From NCBI GenBank assembly GCA_012840465.1, contig DULJ01000027.1, positions 1 to 52,875 on the forward strand: a DNA stretch of 52,875 nt. The letters are read 5' to 3'. Below are positions 1 to 8,073 of the stretch, one piece after another. The DNA comes from Caryophanales bacterium (lineage in GTDB: Bacteria; Bacillota; Bacilli; Bacillales; Bacillaceae_J). A program made the position numbers and the translations under genes. The notes under the pieces are model-generated. The model searched no databases and was not told where the DNA came from. It worked only from the letters and a program-made list of their open reading frames with translations. Every line of letters starts with the position of its first letter. Position 1 is the first letter of the stretch.

Positions 1-1
1 A

Positions 2-79
2 GACGGAGAGGAAGTTGAAATTGAGTGTCCTTTTTGTGGGGGCACTATGCTTCGAGCGAGAAATGTCCCAAGTGAATAA
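2..79 (+). CDS. C-terminal end of a zinc-ribbon protein (partial)
   Basis: Only the last 25 codons are inside the window. The frame reads DGEEVEIECPFCGG and ends in SE-stop. CPFCGG is one half of a zinc ribbon placed close to the C-terminus, so the rest of the protein lies upstream of base 1. No function can be assigned from this tail. The stop codon sits inside a perfect 12-bp inverted repeat (63-95). Confidence 0.55.
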   Translation, partial: DGEEVEIECPFCGGTMLRARNVPSE

Positions 80-95
80 TCTACACTTGGGACAT
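63..95 (+). terminator. 12-bp inverted repeat overlapping the upstream stop codon
   Basis: ATGTCCCAAGTG (63-74) pairs perfectly with CACTTGGGACAT (84-95) around a 9-nt loop holding the stop codon. Only an A-rich, not T-rich, stretch follows directly. A second small hairpin (tcgc-gtta-gcga, then tttt) lies at 105-120. Together they probably end the upstream transcript. Bases 96-275 otherwise show nothing I can name. Confidence 0.5.
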
Positions 96-275
96 GGAAA
101 AAAGTCGCGTTAGCGATTTTGTTCTTCACTTTTTGTTATTCTCTTACATTACTTCTTCAATCCTGTTCAACTATTTTTGATAGTATTCCTTTTGTGTTAT
201 TTTAAGGAACTTTGTAGGTTTTAAATTGTCCATATTTGAATATATATATTTAAGATAGGGTTGGGAGGGATTGGT

Positions 276-731
276 TTGAACAAAAAGAAGATAATGAGTT
301 CCTTAGGAGACGCTAGTGAATTTTTAGGCGAAGAGTTTTGGGATGTAATTAATGATTTTCTCCCATTAGTAAATCCGAGAATTGACATCATTCGGACGGA
401 CAAAGAGATGACGATTTTTGCAGAATTACCTGGAATCCAATCAGAAGAAGATCTTTCCATACGTATACAAGGGCGAATACTTATCATTGCAGGAGAAATT
501 AAAAGGCCTTATATCGAGGACGGTCAAGAATTGATGAAGGATGAACGGTTTACAGGTCCGTTTAAACGAAAAGTAAGACTTTCAGAGGACTGTATTATAG
601 AGAAATTAATAGCTTCCTATATAAATGGTTTGTTAAAGATTGTCATTCCTATCTATAGTGATGAGCAAAATGATCCTCAACAAGAAATCCCAGTTCGTTT
701 TTTAGAAAACAATAATAATACTAACAATTAA
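276..731 (+). CDS. Hsp20/alpha-crystallin-like spore protein
   Basis: The 151-residue protein has the alpha-crystallin fold pattern: an N-terminal acidic/aromatic stretch, then strands with PRIDIIRTDKEMTIFAELPG (an NVYETD...V.AELPG-like start of the domain) and a terminal GLLKIVIPI strand typical of small heat-shock proteins. The C-terminus is Asn-rich. I prefer TTG 276, because GGGAGG at 264-269 is correctly spaced; ATG 294 is the alternative. Two genes with GerP-like motifs follow closely (gaps of about 40 and 22 bp), so this is likely a mother-cell spore-coat cluster. The Hsp20 assignment is good; the spore role is inferred from neighbours. Confidence 0.7.
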   Translation: MNKKKIMSSLGDASEFLGEEFWDVINDFLPLVNPRIDIIRTDKEMTIFAELPGIQSEEDLSIRIQGRILIIAGEIKRPYIEDGQELMKDERFTGPFKRKVRLSEDCIIEKLIASYINGLLKIVIPIYSDEQNDPQQEIPVRFLENNNNTNN

Positions 732-770
732 CAAGGACATGTGACTTTTTTCAATAAAGGAATGATGTTA

Positions 771-1145
771 ATGAATGGGGAAAAAAGCAACGTTCTCCAC
801 GATATTGTAGAAAAAATAGATGCAATTGAAAAAAGGCTGCAGGAGATTCCCAGTCAACCAACTGTTTATTATATTACTATACAAAACTTGGATATACATG
901 ATCCGATTTTAAAGGAACTGACATTTAGTTTGGAAAGCTTGGATATAAAGGAATTAAGCGGGGCTTTAAATATGGGGAACAATTTCGGTCCCAAAGTTGA
1001 ACAAAAACCAAAAAACGAACAAGAAAAGAAACAAAAGGAACAGGAGAAAACCGAGGAACAGGAGAAAAAAAGTCCAGAACAAAATGATAAAAATGAAATA
1101 AGCGTGAAAGTAAATGGCACTCCACTGAAATACACAGTTAGTTAA
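771..1145 (+). CDS. GerPC-like spore protein
   Basis: The 124-residue protein has three parts. An N-terminal coiled coil (HDIVEKIDAIEKRLQEI) is followed by a strand-rich core ending in LDIKELSGALNMGNNFG, which resembles the 'I.EL.V..LSGTLNIG' core of GerPC germination proteins. The tail from about residue 85 is a low-complexity Glu/Lys/Gln repeat. ATG 771 is chosen because AAAGGA lies 9 nt upstream; the GTG at 741 has poor spacing. The gene sits between the Hsp20-like gene and a second gene carrying the same LNMGNNF motif. The GerP family suggestion comes from recalled motifs, so it is moderate. Confidence 0.5.
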   Translation: MNGEKSNVLHDIVEKIDAIEKRLQEIPSQPTVYYITIQNLDIHDPILKELTFSLESLDIKELSGALNMGNNFGPKVEQKPKNEQEKKQKEQEKTEEQEKKSPEQNDKNEISVKVNGTPLKYTVS

Positions 1146-1167
1146 AGGCGGAATGGAGGGATCCATT

Positions 1168-1458
1168 ATGGCGGGCTATTTATCACCCAATTTCGTAATC
1201 GGATCAATAAAAATTGGTTCTATTGAAGGGGCATCTTGCCTTAATATGGGTAATAATTTTCCAAGTAACTTTTCGAGTCATAAAAAACAAAATCAAGGGT
1301 TTGGTTCTATTATAGGTGATCATAATGATATTAGAGATATTTTATCAAGGTTGGATGATTCAGATGTGTTAGATATGTATAATCAAATGGATCAGGACGA
1401 CCCTCCAGAATGGATTAAAGAGATTGTTTCGACAAAAAAATCAGGGAAAGACCAATAA
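1168..1458 (+). CDS. GerPA/GerPF-like spore germination protein
   Basis: The 96-residue protein opens with FVIGSIKIGSIEGASCLNMG, which matches the layout of GerPA/GerPF proteins (short beta-strands IGPI.I..I.GGVVNFGD). After a Ser/Gln-rich linker it ends in an acidic helix (DIRDILSRLDDSDVLDMYNQ), an extension GerPF itself lacks. ATG 1168 is chosen because GGAGGG at 1155-1160 is 7 nt upstream; the in-frame ATG at 1153 has no Shine-Dalgarno. It is the last gene of the three-gene cluster and runs into a terminator hairpin. Confidence 0.5.
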   Translation: MAGYLSPNFVIGSIKIGSIEGASCLNMGNNFPSNFSSHKKQNQGFGSIIGDHNDIRDILSRLDDSDVLDMYNQMDQDDPPEWIKEIVSTKKSGKDQ

Positions 1459-1459
1459 A

Positions 1460-1498
1460 GGAAAGGAACCTATCCGTTTTGAAATAGGTTCCTTTTCC
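1460..1498 (+). terminator. Hairpin terminator after the spore cluster
   Basis: GGAAAGGAACCTAT (1460-1473) pairs with ATAGGTTCCTTTTCC (1484-1498) with a single bulge. It lies between convergent genes and may act in both directions. Confidence 0.75.
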
Positions 1499-1505
1499 GT
1501 GTTAC

Positions 1506-1625
1506 TTAGTAAAAACCTCCACCCATCCAAGAAGCGCCAACGATAATTAAAAGGATGAACAAAACAACAATCAAAGCAAATCCTGCACCTGCACCTGCAC
1601 CGTATCCAGCTACACCTGCACTCAT
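1506..1625 (-). CDS. YjcZ family sporulation protein
   Basis: A 39-residue protein: [16 protein letters not shown], then a hydrophobic helix ([15 protein letters not shown]), ending SWMGGGFY. This Gly/Ala-rich start plus a single membrane helix is the hallmark of the tiny YjcZ/YczN-type sporulation proteins, which are membrane or spore-associated and of unknown mechanism. GAGGGGG lies just upstream of the ATG. The gene faces the GerP-like cluster. Confidence 0.88.
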   Translation of the reverse strand: MSAGVAGYGAGAGAGFALIVVLFILLIIVGASWMGGGFY

Positions 1626-1769
1626 CTAGTACACCCCCTCTTTTGTTAGATAATCCATAATATGTACAGTAATACGGATCGTCATAGGAAGAGCGTTTAT
1701 TTTATAAAAAATAGGCTGTAAATATCCAACTTGATCATGAAAAAGATGGTTTTCAAATTTAGGATTTTT

Positions 1770-3965
1770 TTATTTTAATTTCAACTTCGCCAATGCATCT
1801 GCCAAAGCTGTATTGATCGGTTCTTCTTGCTTATTTTGTTTTTTAAGATAATTAGCAACGTCTTTTTTCGAAACCTTTGTATTTTGATTTTGCTTTCTTT
1901 TTTCATTGAATGTAGAAAGCTTTTCACGGTGACCGCAGCTGCATACAAAAATTTGGCCTTCACCCTGACCTCTAAGTTCCAGTCTTTTATGACAGTTAGG
2001 GCATCTGGCGTTTGTAACTTTGCTGATGTTTTTGCGGTGACCGCACTCACGGTCCTGACAGACGAGCATCTTTCCTTTTTTGCCGTTCACTTCAAGCATT
2101 AACTTTCCGCATTCCGGACATTTTGTTCCAGTAATATTATCATGCTTAAATTTTTCATTACTATTTTTTATTTCATGTACAACGGATTTGGCATAGTTTT
2201 TCATGTCATTGATAAAAACATTTTTCGAAAGCTTCCCTTTTGCAATCAACTCGAGCTTTTGCTCCCATTCAGCGGTCAGGGCAGGCGATTTTAATTCCTC
2301 TGGGACTAGTTCTAAAAGCTGTTTTCCTTTTGATGTGATAAATATTTCTTTGCCTTTTTTCTCGATTAAAAACGTATTAAACAGTTTCTCGATAATATCC
2401 GCTCTTGTCGCAACGGTTCCTAGTCCGCCGGTTTCACCAATCGTTTTAATTAAATCTTTACTTTCTCCTGCCATATATTTTGCCGGATTTTCCATTGCTG
2501 ACAGCAATGTTGCTTCGTTAAAGCGTGCAGGCGGTTTAGTTTCACCTTTTGTTCCCGAAACAGTTGATATGGTTAGTAAATCACCGACCGTAACAGAAGG
2601 AAGAAGCTGATCCTTCACCTCATTGACACCATCTTCCTCATCATCAAAGCGGTTTTCATAAACTTCCTTCCAGCCCGATGAAATAACCCGCTTTCCTTTT
2701 GCAACAAATGTTTCACCTGCAATATCAGCTTTAATTGTTGTTTGTTCATATTCAAAGGCCGGGTAAAGAACAGCTAGAAAACGTTTGACAACTAGATCAT
2801 AAATTTTCCGTTCTTTATCTGAAAATTTATTTAAAAATACCGTTTCCTCTGTTGGTATGATGGCATGATGATCCGATACTTTGCTGTCATTGACAAAGGA
2901 GCCATTTCCTTTTATCGGCTTTTGTAAAAGTTTATGTGCCAGTTGTTTATAAGGGCCGACCCCACAAGCTTTAACCCTCTCCTTTAACGTATCAACGATA
3001 TCGGATGATAAATACCGTGAATCCGTTCGTGGATAGGTTAGGACCTTATGCTGTTCATAGAGCTTTTGCATGATTTGCAGTGTTTCTTTTGCAGAATAGC
3101 CAAATGCTTTATTGGCATCCCGTTGTAGTTCTGTTAAGTCATAAAGCTGTGGTGCAAAGCTTTTTTTCGCTTTCTTGTCCACATCCACAATCTTTGCCTG
3201 CTTGTTTTTAACCTTTGCTAATATTTCATCCGCTTTTTCTTTCACAAATGTCTTGATATCATTGCTCCCATGATCATGCCACGTCAGAACAATCTTCTCA
3301 TTTGTCTGGGCTTGTAGGCCATAATACGGTTTCGCTTTAAACTCACGAATCTCCTCTTCTCTTTTAGCAATAATCGCAAGTGTTGGCGTTTGCACCCGTC
3401 CACATGATAATTGCGCATTGAATTTACATGTTAACGCCCTTGTGGCGTTCAAACCAACATACCAATCGGCTTCAGAACGAGCAACGGCAGAGTGATAAAG
3501 GTTATCAAATTCCTTGCCATTCCTTAGCTTTTGAAAGCCTTCCTTAATTGCTTTATCAGTTACTGACGAAATCCATAAACGTTTTGCCGGCTTGTTCACC
3601 CTTGCCTTATCAAGAATCCACTGGGCAACAAGCTGACCCTCCCGACCTGCATCGGTTGCAATTACGATCTCTCCTACATCAGAACGAAGCAATTGGTTCT
3701 TAACAGCATTGAACTGTCTACTTGTCTGTTTAATTACAATGAGCTTTAAATCCTTTGGAACCATTGGCAGATCTTCAAGCTTCCACGTTTTATACTTATC
3801 ATCATAGCTTTCAGGGTCTGCTAATGTAACTAAATGACCCAAAGCCCATGTCACAATATAGTTATCACCTTCTAAAAAACCATTTCCTTTTTTATGACAA
3901 TTTAACACTCGTGCAATATCACGGGCTACTGATGGTTTTTCAGCAAGTACAAGACTTTTTTTCAC
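1770..3965 (-). CDS. topB: DNA topoisomerase III
   Basis: Type IA topoisomerase of about 731 residues that relaxes and decatenates DNA by single-strand passage. The N-terminal Toprim domain begins SLVLAEKPSVARDIARVL and holds the acidic DAGREGQ motif. The catalytic tyrosine is in LTYPRTDSRYL. Two C-terminal zinc ribbons are visible (CPECGK...CQDRECGH and CPNCHK...CSCGH). I place the start at GTG 3965 (VKKSLVLAEKP), matching the usual length; AGAAAGGA precedes it by about 11 nt, while ATG 3977 is too close to that site. The gene is alone on its strand. No clear downstream terminator is seen in 1626-1769. Confidence 0.95.
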   Translation of the reverse strand: MKKSLVLAEKPSVARDIARVLNCHKKGNGFLEGDNYIVTWALGHLVTLADPESYDDKYKTWKLEDLPMVPKDLKLIVIKQTSRQFNAVKNQLLRSDVGEIVIATDAGREGQLVAQWILDKARVNKPAKRLWISSVTDKAIKEGFQKLRNGKEFDNLYHSAVARSEADWYVGLNATRALTCKFNAQLSCGRVQTPTLAIIAKREEEIREFKAKPYYGLQAQTNEKIVLTWHDHGSNDIKTFVKEKADEILAKVKNKQAKIVDVDKKAKKSFAPQLYDLTELQRDANKAFGYSAKETLQIMQKLYEQHKVLTYPRTDSRYLSSDIVDTLKERVKACGVGPYKQLAHKLLQKPIKGNGSFVNDSKVSDHHAIIPTEETVFLNKFSDKERKIYDLVVKRFLAVLYPAFEYEQTTIKADIAGETFVAKGKRVISSGWKEVYENRFDDEEDGVNEVKDQLLPSVTVGDLLTISTVSGTKGETKPPARFNEATLLSAMENPAKYMAGESKDLIKTIGETGGLGTVATRADIIEKLFNTFLIEKKGKEIFITSKGKQLLELVPEELKSPALTAEWEQKLELIAKGKLSKNVFINDMKNYAKSVVHEIKNSNEKFKHDNITGTKCPECGKLMLEVNGKKGKMLVCQDRECGHRKNISKVTNARCPNCHKRLELRGQGEGQIFVCSCGHREKLSTFNEKRKQNQNTKVSKKDVANYLKKQNKQEEPINTALADALAKLKLK

Positions 3966-4171
3966 TCGAATTAACATCCTTTCTAATAGCAATTAACATC
4001 TAATATATCATACAATTTCATCAATTGCTGAGTAGAAGGGAATGTCAAGCTGAAGTAGGTTAATATAGTTTATCTGATTAACTTAATGGATACATCAATA
4101 AACATTTTAAAAGAATAGAAGGGTCCTAAGTATAATTGTTAGGGATAATAAAAGTATTGATAGTAATAGTT

Positions 4172-4399
4172 AAAAGGGAAAAACTCGTATCAAGCTATGA
4201 TAATAAGTTGGGCGGGATATATGGTTCTTTTGCACAGGCGAATCAAAAAGGAATTTGTTTACTTTGCAATGGTCTGGGGGAAGTAGGTATGTTTTTTGCC
4301 GAAATAAATAGGGAAGGACTAGGGGACGTTCACCAAACGGGTTCATGTCATGGTTTGATAGTAGATAACTGGTATTTATCCTCACCAAACAGAGGTTAA
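4172..4399 (+). pseudogene. Remnant of a FusB/FusC-type EF-G-binding protein
   Basis: An open frame here resembles only the C-terminal treble-clef zinc domain of the FusB/EF-G-binding family: LVSSYDNKLGGIYGSFAQAN then QKGICLLCNGLGEVGMFFAE. Family members read roughly NNKLIGLQGTF..INKKGICAICNKHEEVGMFMA and continue to a second Cys pair, which is missing here. The frame has no plausible start with a Shine-Dalgarno and no N-terminal helical domain. I read it as a decayed gene rather than an expressed short protein. The resemblance is from memory and not searched. Confidence 0.5.
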
Positions 4400-4405
4400 T
4401 GCCGA

Positions 4406-4587
4406 TTTGATTATGGATAACGTGCGATTATCCATAATGAAAACAGCATCCGCAATGGTTTGATTACGGATAACGCGTAATTATCTATAACGAAAACCAC
4501 ATGCCCCATGTTTTGATTATGGATAACGTGCGATTATCTATAACGAAAACAGCAACCCCGCCAGTTTGATTATGGATAAAGACCAAC
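4406..4587 (+). repeat. Tandem 53-bp palindromic repeat, about 3.4 copies
   Basis: The phrase TTTGATTA(T/C)GGATAA recurs at 4406, 4459, 4512 and 4565, an exact 53-bp period, with the last copy truncated. Each full copy carries an inverted repeat; in copy 1 ATTATGGATAA (4410-4420) pairs with TTATCCATAAT (4428-4438) around cgtgcga. Between hairpins is a conserved (A)CGAAAACAGCA-like linker. It lies in a gene-poor stretch beside the FusB-like remnant, upstream of the serpin gene. Confidence 0.9.
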
Positions 4588-4693
4588 TATTAAAAAACGA
4601 TACATAAAATTCATGAAACCTATCTCAAATGCCATCGTCTAATTTGTAAATCAATTTAATATGCGCTTTCACTACAAAGGAGGACGTCTATTA

Positions 4694-5917
4694 ATGAAAA
4701 GCTTTTATTTAATTATGTTCCTTATTCTTTTCCTTACGGGCTGCGGCGTCACTAGTCCACCCAACTTTGGCTCGGCTGAGTTTAAGGAAGATGATTATAA
4801 AATAATTACTGAAGCAAATAACCGCTTTGCTTTTGATTTATTGAGTGAGCTAGTAAAAAATAAAGAGGAGCTAAACACATTTTTTTCCCCGTTTAGCATT
4901 CATTCCGCTTTAGCGATGACTTATAATGGTGCAGCTGGTGAAACAGAGAAGGAGATGGCTGAGGTTTTACATGTGAATAGCTACGAGCAAGCTGACATCA
5001 ACCGGGCCTATGCTTCCTTTTTGAGTCGGACATTTAAACGGGATTATGATGCAACATTGAATATTACAAATTCCTTGTGGTTAAAAGAAGGATATCCTTT
5101 TTTAGAGGATTTTGTGACGAAAACAGAGGATTATTATTTGGCGAAGGTCTCTGAAATGGATTTCTCAGATCCGAAGACAGCCGATGCAATTAATAAATGG
5201 ATTAAACAGAAAACAAACGGCAAGATTGAAGAAATGATTGAAAACATTGAAGCTAATACTGTTGCCTATTTGATCAACGCTATTTATTTTTATGGAGAAT
5301 GGGAGTATTCATTTGATGAAAAGCAAACGTATGAAGATACATTTTATGTAAAGGGAAGCAAGCCGAAACAGCAAGCTTTTATGAGGCAAACAAACCAATT
5401 CAACTATTATGAAAATGAGCTAATACAAGCGATAGACCTTCCTTATAAAGATAATGAATTAAGTATGATTGTGTTACTACCAAAAGAAAGAGCCTCATTA
5501 GATGATTTGTACCAAGATTTAACATATGAACAATGGGGTAACTGGGTAAGTCAGTTTAATAAACAAGAGGTATCCATTACCCTACCAAAATTTCAAATGG
5601 ACTATTCCACTAATTTGAATAATCCGCTAATAAGTTTAGGTATGCCATCTGCTTTCGCTGGTAACGCTGATTTTAGCCAAATGGTAGAACACGGTGGAGT
5701 TAGCATCGATGAAGTTCTTCATAAAAGCTATATTGATGTAAATGAAAAAGGAACGGAGGCAACTGCTGTAACATCTGTCGAGATAAAAGAAACGGCGAGC
5801 CCTGTTATGAAGGTAATGAAAGTCAATCGACCATTCTTTTTTGTGATTCTGGATAACGAGTCAGGAATTCTTTTGTTTATGGGGGAGGTTAATTCCCCGG
5901 AAAGTTTAGAAAAATAA
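4694..5917 (+). CDS. Serpin family lipoprotein (serine protease inhibitor)
   Basis: The 407-residue protein has a lipoprotein signal (MKSFYLIMFLILFLTGCG, lipid on Cys in LTGC), so it should be anchored outside the membrane. The serpin fold follows: NRFAFDLLSEL, FSPFSIHSALAMTYNGAAG, NAIYFYGEW, and the C-terminal NRPFFFVILDNESGILLFMG. The reactive-centre hinge near residue 350 is EKGTEATAVTSVEI, whose small residues are those of inhibitory serpins. Counting from the P17 Glu puts P1 near Thr of KETAS. ATG 4694 has AAAGGAGGA 9 nt upstream. The gene is followed 21 bp later by another lipoprotein gene, probably co-transcribed. The target protease is unknown. Confidence 0.92.
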   Translation: MKSFYLIMFLILFLTGCGVTSPPNFGSAEFKEDDYKIITEANNRFAFDLLSELVKNKEELNTFFSPFSIHSALAMTYNGAAGETEKEMAEVLHVNSYEQADINRAYASFLSRTFKRDYDATLNITNSLWLKEGYPFLEDFVTKTEDYYLAKVSEMDFSDPKTADAINKWIKQKTNGKIEEMIENIEANTVAYLINAIYFYGEWEYSFDEKQTYEDTFYVKGSKPKQQAFMRQTNQFNYYENELIQAIDLPYKDNELSMIVLLPKERASLDDLYQDLTYEQWGNWVSQFNKQEVSITLPKFQMDYSTNLNNPLISLGMPSAFAGNADFSQMVEHGGVSIDEVLHKSYIDVNEKGTEATAVTSVEIKETASPVMKVMKVNRPFFFVILDNESGILLFMGEVNSPESLEK

Positions 5918-5938
5918 GCAATAGAAGAGGGTGAAAAA

Positions 5939-6415
5939 ATGAATCGATTATGGAAAATTATTATCTTTGCGTTACTGACATTAATCGTATTTGTTGGATG
6001 TCAGAAAGATAGCGACAACATGAACATTGAGGAAGAAATTAACCCAAAGAAACCGTACCGTTCTGGGGATGCCATAAAAAATGGTGATATTGTTAATCTT
6101 CATGGTAAAGTGGAAAACATCAAGCGGTTTGAGTCCTTTTTAGCCAATGTAGAAGCGAAAGACAAAGATCAAATACGAATTACGAGCTATACAATTGAGG
6201 GTGATCCAATTTTTGATACATTAGATTTTAGTGGTGAGGAAATATCATATACTTACGACAACTCCCAGGACGCTTTTGCAGGCTCTGATAAAGGGGAGCA
6301 AAGTACCATTTGCTCAAAAATAGAAAAAGAGAAAACTGATGACGGAGTGATATATCGCCTAAGTGGTTGTTCTTCAGAAGTCGGAAATGCATTTTATTTC
6401 CATGTTATGGAATAA
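5939..6415 (+). CDS. DUF4362-type lipoprotein
   Basis: A 158-residue protein with a lipobox (IVFVGC, Cys near residue 21). The mature part reads GDIVNLHGKVENIKRFESFL, then IRITSYTIEGDPIFDTLDFSGEEISYTYDNSQDAF, a pattern I associate with the DUF4362 family of Bacillus lipoproteins. No biochemical role is known to me. It has a Shine-Dalgarno (GAGGGTG) and lies 21 bp after the serpin gene, so both are likely one operon exported to the cell surface. Confidence 0.7.
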   Translation: MNRLWKIIIFALLTLIVFVGCQKDSDNMNIEEEINPKKPYRSGDAIKNGDIVNLHGKVENIKRFESFLANVEAKDKDQIRITSYTIEGDPIFDTLDFSGEEISYTYDNSQDAFAGSDKGEQSTICSKIEKEKTDDGVIYRLSGCSSEVGNAFYFHVME

Positions 6416-6444
6416 TATGATGTTTAAATTGATAGTATGTATAG

Positions 6445-6475
6445 AAACGATGCTTAAGGAAATAGCATCGTTTTT
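6445..6475 (+). terminator. Terminator after the lipoprotein operon
   Basis: AAACGATGCT (6445-6454) pairs with AGCATCGTTT (6464-6473), followed by a T-run. Bases 6476-6609 hold the folE promoter region, where I see no strong conserved site. Confidence 0.88.
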
Positions 6476-6609
6476 ATAATGCAGGAAATTAACAGCAACA
6501 ATGTCTATTCTTAAATTGATTCCACCGTAAGAATCAAATTAATTGACTTAATCAATGGTAATAGGCTATTTTTTATATTATATTGTTTAATTTTGAGGAG
6601 AGTAATTTT

Positions 6610-7245
6610 ATGTCTATTACGGAAAGTAATTTAATATCTGAAAAGGTACTTGAAATATTTAAAAACGATCCTAATCAAGAAAAGAAGCTCGTTCAAGCGC
6701 AAAATGTAATGAATTCGTTGAAGGAACTAATAAAGTTATGTGGGGATGACCCAACTCGTGATGGGCTTCAAGAGACTCCGTTTCGTGTTCTTAAGGCGTT
6801 TATGGAATACACAGAAGGTTATCGTGAAGATCCGAAAGAACACCTTAAGAAGATTTTTGCGGTAGACCACCAAGAATTAGTTCTTGTAAGGGATATCGAA
6901 TTTCATTCAATGTGTGAGCATCATTTTGCGCCGTTTTTTGGAGTTGCCCATGTGGGTTATGTGCCAAGTGAAAAAATCACAGGATTATCGAAAATTGGCC
7001 GTATGGTGGAAGGCTATGCTAGACGTTTTCAAGTTCAGGAACGGCTAACGAATCAAATTGCCGATGCAATTGAGGATGTGCTGCATCCACAAGGTGTAAT
7101 GGTTGTAGTGGAAGCGAAACATATGTGCATGTGTGGTAGAGGAATTAGGAAGTCCAATTCATCAACTGCAACTACGGCGGTAAGAGGGATGTATGCTAAT
7201 CAGTCTGATGCACGTATTGAATTTTTATCATTACTTAACAGGTAA
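6610..7245 (+). CDS. folE: GTP cyclohydrolase I (FolE)
   Basis: Converts GTP to 7,8-dihydroneopterin triphosphate, the first step to folate or tetrahydropterins. The 211-residue protein shows DPTRDGLQETPFRVLKAF, the zinc and active-site stretch SMCEHHFAPFFGVAHVGY, KITGLSKIGRMVEGYARRFQVQERL, and the second zinc Cys in KHMCMCGRGIRK. The usual Bacillus wording at the last motif is HMCMTMRGVRKPG; the CMCGRG variant here is a subclass feature. ATG 6610 has GAGGAG about 9 nt upstream. An SDR gene with pteridine-reductase-like residues follows after 59 bp without a terminator, suggesting a two-gene pterin operon. Confidence 0.95.
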   Translation: MSITESNLISEKVLEIFKNDPNQEKKLVQAQNVMNSLKELIKLCGDDPTRDGLQETPFRVLKAFMEYTEGYREDPKEHLKKIFAVDHQELVLVRDIEFHSMCEHHFAPFFGVAHVGYVPSEKITGLSKIGRMVEGYARRFQVQERLTNQIADAIEDVLHPQGVMVVVEAKHMCMCGRGIRKSNSSTATTAVRGMYANQSDARIEFLSLLNR

Positions 7246-7304
7246 TATTTCAAAGGAAATAAGATGAATCGATATGATTCGAAGAAATTGGGCAGGTGAA
7301 TATA

Positions 7305-8066
7305 TTGAGGCATGCAGTAATAACGGCAGGGTCGAAAGGGCTTGGTAAAAAGGTTACAGAACAATTTCTGGAAATGGGCTGCTCTGTCACGGTCAATTAT
7401 CGTAGCGATGTTACTAGAGTGTCTCAATTAATGACCGCATGGGAGCCATACCAGGAACAACTGCATTTTGTTCAAGGTGATGTTACGAAAAAAGAAGATA
7501 TTGCCAATATCATTGACCAAGCAATGATTCGCTTTGGCAGAATTGATTATCTGATCAACAACGCAGGTCCCTATATTTTTGACCGGAAAAAGCTTGTGGA
7601 TTATGATGAAAAAGAATGGTATGAGATTATTAATGGCAATTTAAATGCGGTCTTTCATTTTTTGAAGCTAACCATTCCGATTATGAGAAAACAGCAGTTT
7701 GGCAGAATTATAACCTATGGTTTCCAAGATGCTGAGCACACACCTGGTTGGATTTATCGATCCGCATTCGCTGCAGCCAAGGCCGGGCTTGTGTCATTAA
7801 CTAAAACAATCGCCCTTGAAGAGGCTGAATCCGGGATTACAGCCAACATGGTTTGTCCTGGTGATATTATTGGAGAAATGAAGGAAGCAGATATTGAAAC
7901 TGCCAGACTGTTAAAAGATTCGAACACCCCAGTCGGACGTTCTGGAACCGGTGAAGACATCGGACGAATTATCCGCTTTTTATGTGAAGATAATTCAGAT
8001 TTTATCACGGGAAGTGTAATTGCGGCTTCCGGAGGTATCAAAGTTGTAAATCGTGGCTTGAAGTAA
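7305..8066 (+). CDS. Short-chain dehydrogenase, pteridine-reductase-like with altered active site
   Basis: A 253-residue SDR with an N-terminal Rossmann start (VITAGSKGLGKKV) and the NNAG motif (LINNAGPY). The catalytic region is unusual. Where most SDRs have Ser...Tyr-x3-Lys, this protein has Asp142, Phe155 and Lys159 (GFQDAEHTPG ... SAFAAAKAGL). Asp replacing Ser 13 residues before the Tyr position is a known feature of PTR1-type pteridine reductases, but Phe in place of Tyr is not. The C-terminus keeps the SDR pattern ITGSVIAASGG. TTG 7305 is chosen, with GGCAGGTG 6 nt upstream. Position directly after folE supports a pterin substrate; catalysis itself is uncertain. Confidence 0.8.
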   Translation: MRHAVITAGSKGLGKKVTEQFLEMGCSVTVNYRSDVTRVSQLMTAWEPYQEQLHFVQGDVTKKEDIANIIDQAMIRFGRIDYLINNAGPYIFDRKKLVDYDEKEWYEIINGNLNAVFHFLKLTIPIMRKQQFGRIITYGFQDAEHTPGWIYRSAFAAAKAGLVSLTKTIALEEAESGITANMVCPGDIIGEMKEADIETARLLKDSNTPVGRSGTGEDIGRIIRFLCEDNSDFITGSVIAASGGIKVVNRGLK

Positions 8067-8073
8067 GTAATAT

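Noticed and set aside
4406-4587. CRISPR array
   Set aside because: The units are directly contiguous with a fixed 53-bp period and palindromic; there are no unique spacers of equal size and no cas genes.
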